Position numbers and translations under genes: made by a program
The notes under the pieces: model-generated
The model's input: only the letters and a program-made list of their open reading frames with translations
Databases searched by the model: none
What the model was told of the DNA's origin: nothing
Shown: positions 28,644 through 34,302 of the stretch, piece after piece
Numbering within the stretch: the stretch's first letter is position 1
How the letters are laid out: every line of letters starts with the position of its first letter
NCBI GenBank assembly: GCA_027052175.1
Contig: JALUFE010000081.1
Span: 1 to 34,302, forward strand
DNA from: Helicobacteraceae bacterium
GTDB lineage: Bacteria; Campylobacterota; Campylobacteria; Campylobacterales; Sulfurimonadaceae
Direction of reading: 5' to 3'
DNA length: 34,302 nucleotides

Positions 28644-29333
28644 TCAATCTTTTCTGCTGTTTTTCTCTTCTATGCCGCTCATACCAAAACGGCGCGCAAG
28701 TTCTTGTTTGATGCGATCGGGCGAAATGTTTTTGCTTGCGAGTGCAACAAGCATATGGTAGGTCAGATCGGCCGCTTCATAGATCATCTCTCCCTCGTCG
28801 TCGTCTTTGTAGGCGAAGGTGAATTCGCCCGCCTCTTCGATGACTTTTTTGAGGATCGTGTTTTCACCTTTGCTGAAGAGTTTGGCTGTCCAGGATGAAG
28901 AAGGATCGGTGTTTTTACGCTCCTGGATCGTGTGGTAGAGGGTATCGATAACGCCGTAAGCCGCAGTTGTATCGACTTCGATCTCGCTTGCGCTTTCGCC
29001 GCTTTCAAGTTTGGTGAAGAAACAGCTTTTACGACCCGTATGACATGCAACTCCATGCTGCTTCACTTTGATAAGGAGTGTGTCGTTGTCACAGTCGAGC
29101 AAAAACTCCTCGATCTCCTGAATGTGTCCGCTGCTCTCTCCCTTTTTCCAGATGCGCTGTTTGCTACGGGAGAAGTAGTGTGCGGTTTTTGTCTCAAGGG
29201 AGAGGCGGAGTGCCTCTTTATTCATGTAGGCCATCATCAGCACTTCGTTGGTGATTGTATCCTGGACAATGACCGGCAGGAGGTCTTGCTTCTGCCAGTC
29301 TATACGATTGATGATCTCTTCTGTTCTATTCAT
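28644..29333 (-). CDS. hisIE: bifunctional phosphoribosyl-AMP cyclohydrolase / phosphoribosyl-ATP pyrophosphohydrolase
   Basis: LLPVIVQDTITNEVLMMAYMNKEAL...ETKTAHYFSRSKQRIWKKGESSGH...GVACHTGRKSCFF; HisE region GEAGEFTFAYKDDDE-like. Confidence 0.95.
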   Translation of the reverse strand: MNRTEEIINRIDWQKQDLLPVIVQDTITNEVLMMAYMNKEALRLSLETKTAHYFSRSKQRIWKKGESSGHIQEIEEFLLDCDNDTLLIKVKQHGVACHTGRKSCFFTKLESGESASEIEVDTTAAYGVIDTLYHTIQERKNTDPSSSWTAKLFSKGENTILKKVIEEAGEFTFAYKDDDEGEMIYEAADLTYHMLVALASKNISPDRIKQELARRFGMSGIEEKNSRKD

Positions 29334-29334
29334 T

Positions 29335-30426
29335 TTATCGTATACTGCTTTGTTTTTTGGTCTCTTTCATATCGACCCAGATGTTTGGCGTGCTGCCTCC
29401 CGGTGTGAGGAAGATTTTGGCATCCTTGTTTGTCTTGAGCGCTTTGTTGAATTCGCTTTGGACTTTGATCTGCTCAAGCTGGAGCAGCGGCTTTGTGAGC
29501 GACTTGGCGATCTCGATGTTGGCTTTTGCTCTCGCTTTTGCTTCGATCGTCATAGCATCCGCTTTCCCTTGTGCTTCGATCCGTGCTTTGTCGGCGATAC
29601 CTTTGGCTTCGGCTGCCTTGCGCAGAGCTTCCTGACGTGCTCGTGCAACTTCCTGTTCCGCTTTTTGCACCTCTTGTTTGGCAAGCTGGACACGCTCGAT
29701 CTGCTCTTTTACTTTAGGCGGCAGACCGATGTCGCGAAGTTGTACAGACTGGAGGATAACGGGTTGGTTTTTGAGTTTTTTAATGTTTTCTTCTATTCCC
29801 TCCTCGATTTCCGCTGCTATTGTGTTTCTTAGCTGCGGCAGCTTCTCCGCGTCGTACTTTCCTATCACGTTACGCACGACATCCCGCACGACGGGGTTGA
29901 TGATCTTTTCTTCCCAGCTAAATCCCCAGTTGGAGATGGTTTGTGCGGCGTACTCCGCATTGAGTCGGTACTGGACGGTGAGCTCTATATTGACAGGCAG
30001 CCCCGTTTTGTCAAGGACGGTGATGGGCGGTTTGTAGGTGATGCCCTCTCGCTCTATCGCATTGCCCGATTCAAGACGGGAGTTGTAGTTGATGATGCGT
30101 ACACGTGTATCGACTTTGTAAACCTTTTGGATAAGAGGGATGATAAAGTGAAGTCCCGGTAGAAGGGCTTGATCGGAGTACTTTCCGTTAGTAGAGAGGA
30201 TACCCCGCTCACCCTCTTCGATGATCACAAAAGGCTTGGCTATAAAAAGCAAAATGACAAGCCCTATAATGACATAGAGTGCTCCCGCTTTTGCTCCACC
30301 GAAGTTGAAGTTCATATTGGGCATGTTGGGTGTGCCTCCGCTACCTCCGCCACCTCCGAAGTTGTTCTGTGACTTCTTCTTGTTGAAGTAGTCGTTCATG
30401 TCTGCTGCCATTTTTATATCTGCCAT
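29335..30426 (-). CDS. SPFH/band 7 (prohibitin/HflK-like) membrane protein
   Basis: Gly/Asn-rich N-terminus, TM, VIIEEGERGILSTNGKYSDQALLPGLHFIIPLIQKVYKVDTRVR, long KAEQEVARARQEALRKAAEAKG coiled coil. Confidence 0.9.
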   Translation of the reverse strand: MADIKMAADMNDYFNKKKSQNNFGGGGGSGGTPNMPNMNFNFGGAKAGALYVIIGLVILLFIAKPFVIIEEGERGILSTNGKYSDQALLPGLHFIIPLIQKVYKVDTRVRIINYNSRLESGNAIEREGITYKPPITVLDKTGLPVNIELTVQYRLNAEYAAQTISNWGFSWEEKIINPVVRDVVRNVIGKYDAEKLPQLRNTIAAEIEEGIEENIKKLKNQPVILQSVQLRDIGLPPKVKEQIERVQLAKQEVQKAEQEVARARQEALRKAAEAKGIADKARIEAQGKADAMTIEAKARAKANIEIAKSLTKPLLQLEQIKVQSEFNKALKTNKDAKIFLTPGGSTPNIWVDMKETKKQSSIR

Positions 30427-30436
30427 TTTTTCCCTT

Positions 30437-31357
30437 TTAGTTGACGTATGTCAGGTAGTGCTCATACTCTTTGGCGCGCCCAAATACCGCGTCGAAATAC
30501 TTGCTTTGTATTTTTTCCGTGATCGGTCCGCGCTCGCCTGCACCGATGTCACGTGCGTCCACGTTGGCTATAGGGGTAATCTCCGCTGCCGTTCCCGTGA
30601 GGAAGGCTTCGTCGGCAACGTAGATCTCTTCGCGTGTAATGCGTCTGCGAGTGACTTTGTAGCCCATGTCCTCTGCGATTTCGATCGCCATCTTTTGGGT
30701 GATGGAAGCTAAAGAGTTGTCGTTTGGCGGTGTGATGATTTCGCCGTCTTTGATCATGAAGAAACACGCACCGCTTGCCTCGGCGACATACCCTTGATCG
30801 TCAAGAAGAAGCGCTTCGTCGTAGCCGCACTCGATCGCTTCATATTTCGCCATCTGGCTGTTGAGGTAGTTCGCCGTGGCTTTGGCTTTGCCCATTGTCG
30901 AAGTGTTTGCAGGTCTGGTCATAGAAGCGATCTTGAGTCGGATCCCTTTTTTCAGACCCTCTTCACCGAGATAAGCACCCCACTCCCACGCTGCGATCGC
31001 CGTCTCGACGGGGGCATTTTTGTGGTAGAGCCCCATAACGCCATATCCAAGGAAAGCAAAAGGTCTGATGTAGACATTGTCGCCGTTAAATTCGTTCTTT
31101 TTGATCAGTTCGATCTGAACCTGATTCAGTTCCTCGACACTGTAAGGGATGTTGATAAGCGTCATCTTAGCAGACTCAAGCAGTCGTTTTGTGTGGTCGT
31201 TCAGTCGAAAGATCGCATACCCTTTCTCGGTTTTGTACGCTTTCGTTCCTTCGATCACACCGTTGCCGTAATGGATGGTGTGTGTAAGAACATGAACCTT
31301 CGCATCGTCCCAATTGACAAATTCGCCGTTGAACCAAATATATTTTGCAGCATTCAT
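30437..31357 (-). CDS. ilvE: branched-chain amino acid aminotransferase
   Basis: YIWFNGEFVNWDDAKVHVLTHTIHYGNGVIEGTKAY...AYLGEEGLKKGIRLKIASMTRPA. Confidence 0.95.
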   Translation of the reverse strand: MNAAKYIWFNGEFVNWDDAKVHVLTHTIHYGNGVIEGTKAYKTEKGYAIFRLNDHTKRLLESAKMTLINIPYSVEELNQVQIELIKKNEFNGDNVYIRPFAFLGYGVMGLYHKNAPVETAIAAWEWGAYLGEEGLKKGIRLKIASMTRPANTSTMGKAKATANYLNSQMAKYEAIECGYDEALLLDDQGYVAEASGACFFMIKDGEIITPPNDNSLASITQKMAIEIAEDMGYKVTRRRITREEIYVADEAFLTGTAAEITPIANVDARDIGAGERGPITEKIQSKYFDAVFGRAKEYEHYLTYVN

Positions 31358-31360
31358 TGA

Positions 31361-31393
31361 AAAATATCTCCATAAAAAAATTGAAGATATTTT
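31361..31393 (-). promoter_or_regulatory. inverted repeat immediately upstream of ilvE, partly covering the SD
   Basis: AAAATATCT (31361-31369) / AGATATTTT (31385-31393), perfect 9 bp; GGAG (minus strand of 31368-31371) at the stem edge. Confidence 0.45.
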
Positions 31394-31449
31394 ATCTAAA
31401 ATGTGATTAAAAAATTATTGACTTATCTCACAAAGCAGCATTTAATGAA

Positions 31450-32931
31450 TTATTCATCGCACAAACTCGTTGTATTGATGTCTTGTATTACGGTTCCACT
31501 CTCAAATTGACCATTGTTCTCAGTCTGTATCGTATAGTCTGTATTTAAGTTTGTTGGAGTGATTTGTATATGAGTCCATTCGTTTGTTGTATCTTTCATA
31601 TTGTTTCTATCTTCCTGTGTCGGATCACCTATGTTTGTATTGATACCGCAATATTGCAGGTCACTTGTAAATTTTGTAACATAGCTTGAGATCCATCCTC
31701 CGGCTCCATCATTGGATAGGAAGACGATGTTTCTATTTGAGTCTATGAACAAGCCGTCTTTCCATCCGCTTGATGAGCTTCCTGTTTTTACAACGGTACC
31801 GTTTTGATCGATTTTATAAAAAGAATAGTGGGCAGAGTCCAAATAGAGTGCCTCCCCGTCTGTATCGAAATCTCTAAAGTACGTATATGGAGATAGTGAG
31901 TAAAGTTGTTTCACAAAAACAAGAGATTTATCGATAGGATCGATTTTCATAACACCACCGGCTGCAATACTCGTTCCATAAACACCTAGTGCATAAGGAA
32001 GGTAAAGTTTGTCGTTTAACACTACCAAGCCGTTTTCTGCACCGGTTTCGGCAGATTGGTCATTTAAGATATATGCGTGTGCACTGTTTGAAGTGCCATC
32101 TGTCTTATCGATCTCTTGAAGTAGAATTCCTCTCCCTTTCTCTTTTTCGGTCACTGAACCGGTTAGATAAATCTCGTCGTTATCGACTTTTATCGCCGCA
32201 TAGGATTCCTCGCTTTCATTTTCTCCAAGACCAAAGTGTCTGGCCATCAGAATATCACCTGTTTGAATATCGATATGCAATAGAACTTCCCTATCTCCAT
32301 TGGCAAGAATCCAGATAGTGCCGTCACTATCTGTTTGTAGATCTTTTACATGCATATTTGTCGATTCGTCGTTGTTCTTTTCCAAATAGTATCCTTTGCT
32401 CCATTTATATGCTCCATCCTCATCTAAAAGTGTCACAAAAATACCGTTTTTTCCATATTGGCCGTTTAGATTTGCATTTCCTACCAACACAATGTCTTTT
32501 TGTTGCTTACCATCCTTCCTATACGATACGGCTCGACCTTTGAGAAAAGTCTCTTCTAAATCGCCATAGATAGTTCCGTTTGGAACAAAGCGTACATAAT
32601 TGGCTGTTTTAACTGTGCCATCTGCGGATATAATCATGTATAATGCATCATCGGCACGATGATTCGTATTGTCAAGATCAGCAGTTACTTTACCAAAAAG
32701 AAGATAGTCATGTGCAGGGTTTGGCATCTCTATACCATCAGTAAAATAAACGTTTCTCGCAAAAGGATTTTCTCCGTCTTTTACAATTCTTTCAAACTTG
32801 AGCTTGAACGGCTTTGAAGGTGTTTGAAGGTGCTGCTCTTCATTCTTTTTATCCGATCCTGTAGAAAAATTACAACCACTCAACAAAAATGTCGAAACAA
32901 TCATTAGGAACCATTTATTCATTCGTTTCAT
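31450..32931 (-). CDS. large lipoprotein, possible beta-propeller-like fold
   Basis: Lipobox FLLSGC; repeated short strands such as DGTIWILANGDREVLLHIDIQTGD, DNDEIYLTGSV, NDKLYLPYALG. Confidence 0.65.
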   Translation of the reverse strand: MKRMNKWFLMIVSTFLLSGCNFSTGSDKKNEEQHLQTPSKPFKLKFERIVKDGENPFARNVYFTDGIEMPNPAHDYLLFGKVTADLDNTNHRADDALYMIISADGTVKTANYVRFVPNGTIYGDLEETFLKGRAVSYRKDGKQQKDIVLVGNANLNGQYGKNGIFVTLLDEDGAYKWSKGYYLEKNNDESTNMHVKDLQTDSDGTIWILANGDREVLLHIDIQTGDILMARHFGLGENESEESYAAIKVDNDEIYLTGSVTEKEKGRGILLQEIDKTDGTSNSAHAYILNDQSAETGAENGLVVLNDKLYLPYALGVYGTSIAAGGVMKIDPIDKSLVFVKQLYSLSPYTYFRDFDTDGEALYLDSAHYSFYKIDQNGTVVKTGSSSSGWKDGLFIDSNRNIVFLSNDGAGGWISSYVTKFTSDLQYCGINTNIGDPTQEDRNNMKDTTNEWTHIQITPTNLNTDYTIQTENNGQFESGTVIQDINTTSLCDE

Positions 32932-33113
32932 AGCGAAACTCCTTGGAAATGTATTGAGAACTTATTCCGTCCTAATAACCATTATACTCTGAAATACTAT
33001 AAAAAAACATAAAGCAATATATTTTATTCGAATGGGATTTTCATTTTATTAAATGATAATAACTTGAAGTGCTGGAGTAGTGAGATTATTGTGCAGGAGG
33101 TTTGCTGAAGATA

Positions 33114-33136
33114 GAGAGTCAATCTTTATGACTCTC
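33114..33136. repeat. perfect 8-bp hairpin downstream of the YfdX-like gene (possible terminator, weak U-tract)
   Basis: GAGAGTCA-atcttta-TGACTCTC. Confidence 0.4.
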
Positions 33137-33145
33137 CTTCTTCCA

Positions 33146-34018
33146 TCATTTTGAAGAGGTTTTTGTCGCCTTTTCTTTGAAAGATTTGAGTTTGTTGAGC
33201 AGATCTTCGAAGAGTTTTTCGGCTTTGTTTTTGCCTTTGATCTCTTTTTCAACTTTATTGATCGCTCTTTCGAGTGTTTTGTAGGTAACGTCACTTTGGC
33301 TCGTGTAACCAAGAAGTTCCGCTTTTTTCAACTCCTCTTTTGCGAGTTCGAGATGTTTAAGGGCCTGTTTTTTGTCTTTTTTGGCAATTTTTTGCGCATC
33401 ATGGATAAGTGCTTCGGCAGTTACAAGTGGGATTGGGATGACCACTTTTGTCGTAACGAGAGTGTTGAGTGCCATTTCAAGTACATCTTTTGCTTCCTTC
33501 ATCTTGTTTTCATGAAGATAGGACGCTGCAAGTTTGAGCGCTTTTGGATAGGAAGCAAGCGGCAGGTTGACTGTCGTTATGTCGATTTCACTTTGGAATG
33601 TGTTGAGAAGTTCTCTTGCTTCTTGTACTTTGTGATCCCGTAACAGTTTCATCACCTCTTTCAGTCCGCTTTTGATAGTAGAACTGTCAGCTGTAAACTC
33701 CGTTGCGGTAATGGAAGCATCTATGGGCAGCATCAGCGGCGCATCTTTCTTTGCGAGAATCACCTCCAGTTTGCCTATGGCTTTTTCTATATCTTTAATA
33801 GCCGTTTTTTTGTTTTTGTGTGCGATATCTATGAGCACTTGCTGTGTCAGCATAACGGCATCTACGGCCTCTTTGACGATATGTGACTGAGAATTAGACT
33901 TCGCGTCGTGTTTGGCTACTTTGATAGCGTCTTTGGAAATTGTTTTTGAATTTGCTGCATATGCGGTGCTAAAAAGCAGCGAAGCCGCTAAAATTGAACC
34001 TAAGATTTTCTTTTGCAT
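33146..34018 (-). CDS. YfdX family periplasmic protein
   Basis: MQKKILGSILAASLLFSTAYA signal; AVMLTQQVLIDIAHKNKKTAIKDIEKAIGKLEVIL, LPLASYPKALKLAASYLHENKMKEAKDVLEMALNTLV. Start at 34018 preferred over 34135. Confidence 0.75.
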   Translation of the reverse strand: MQKKILGSILAASLLFSTAYAANSKTISKDAIKVAKHDAKSNSQSHIVKEAVDAVMLTQQVLIDIAHKNKKTAIKDIEKAIGKLEVILAKKDAPLMLPIDASITATEFTADSSTIKSGLKEVMKLLRDHKVQEARELLNTFQSEIDITTVNLPLASYPKALKLAASYLHENKMKEAKDVLEMALNTLVTTKVVIPIPLVTAEALIHDAQKIAKKDKKQALKHLELAKEELKKAELLGYTSQSDVTYKTLERAINKVEKEIKGKNKAEKLFEDLLNKLKSFKEKATKTSSK

Positions 34019-34302
34019 TGTTTCTCCTTTTGTTTTTGTTTTGGATTTCGAAAACCTGATTGTATTGTAAAAGAGAAAATTAAAGGAGTCTGCCACCAAA
34101 GTGGCATAATAGGAGAATATATCAAACTGCGACATCGCGCTGCTTAATTTAGATGAATATCATAATAAATTTTTCCTTAAACAGATAACTAATTACAAAA
34201 ATATCACATTTAATTCAAAAAAATTTCAGTTTCCAATAGAAACATTTTTTCAAATTGATTATTTTTTAGTCATTTTTTTACTGAAAGTTATGGAGAATTG
34301 AG

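Noticed and set aside
1-34302. CRISPR array, defence island or prophage
   Set aside because: No regularly spaced direct repeats, cas-like, restriction, toxin-antitoxin or phage structural proteins recognised in any frame.

Overview
The window is a gene-dense, mostly housekeeping chromosomal segment. It is most consistent with a Campylobacterota (epsilonproteobacterial, Sulfurimonas/Sulfurovum-like) genome; that placement is inferred from protein character and gene order, with no search run. It carries a partial CDS end; DUF523 and CvfB-like genes; a zinc-ribbon protein; an OMPLA-like phospholipase; the alpha ribosomal operon rpmJ-rpsM-rpsK-rpsD-rpoA-rplQ (rpmJ is missing from the supplied ORF track); an aldo/keto reductase; a NifU-like protein; murE; two envelope proteins; a 2Fe-2S ferredoxin, panD, ybaB, a polyprenyl synthase and transketolase; a degenerate-GGDEF/EAL protein; rpmE-rsmI-TrmH-RodZ-like-aminotransferase-hom; a stand-alone Cys-type formate dehydrogenase alpha subunit; yraN; an aldehyde dehydrogenase; an ilvE-SPFH-hisIE-DUF2393x2 operon; a lipoprotein; and a YfdX-like protein. 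I see no CRISPR array, prophage or obvious defence system. The most interesting signals are non-coding: (1) a well-formed three-branch RNA leader with partly tRNA-like geometry before rpmJ; (2) three unrelated-in-TIR but similarly built palindromic MITE-like elements in intergenic gaps; (3) alternative hairpins in the rpmE leader and near the ilvE start; (4) four convergent gene pairs that overlap at their stops.
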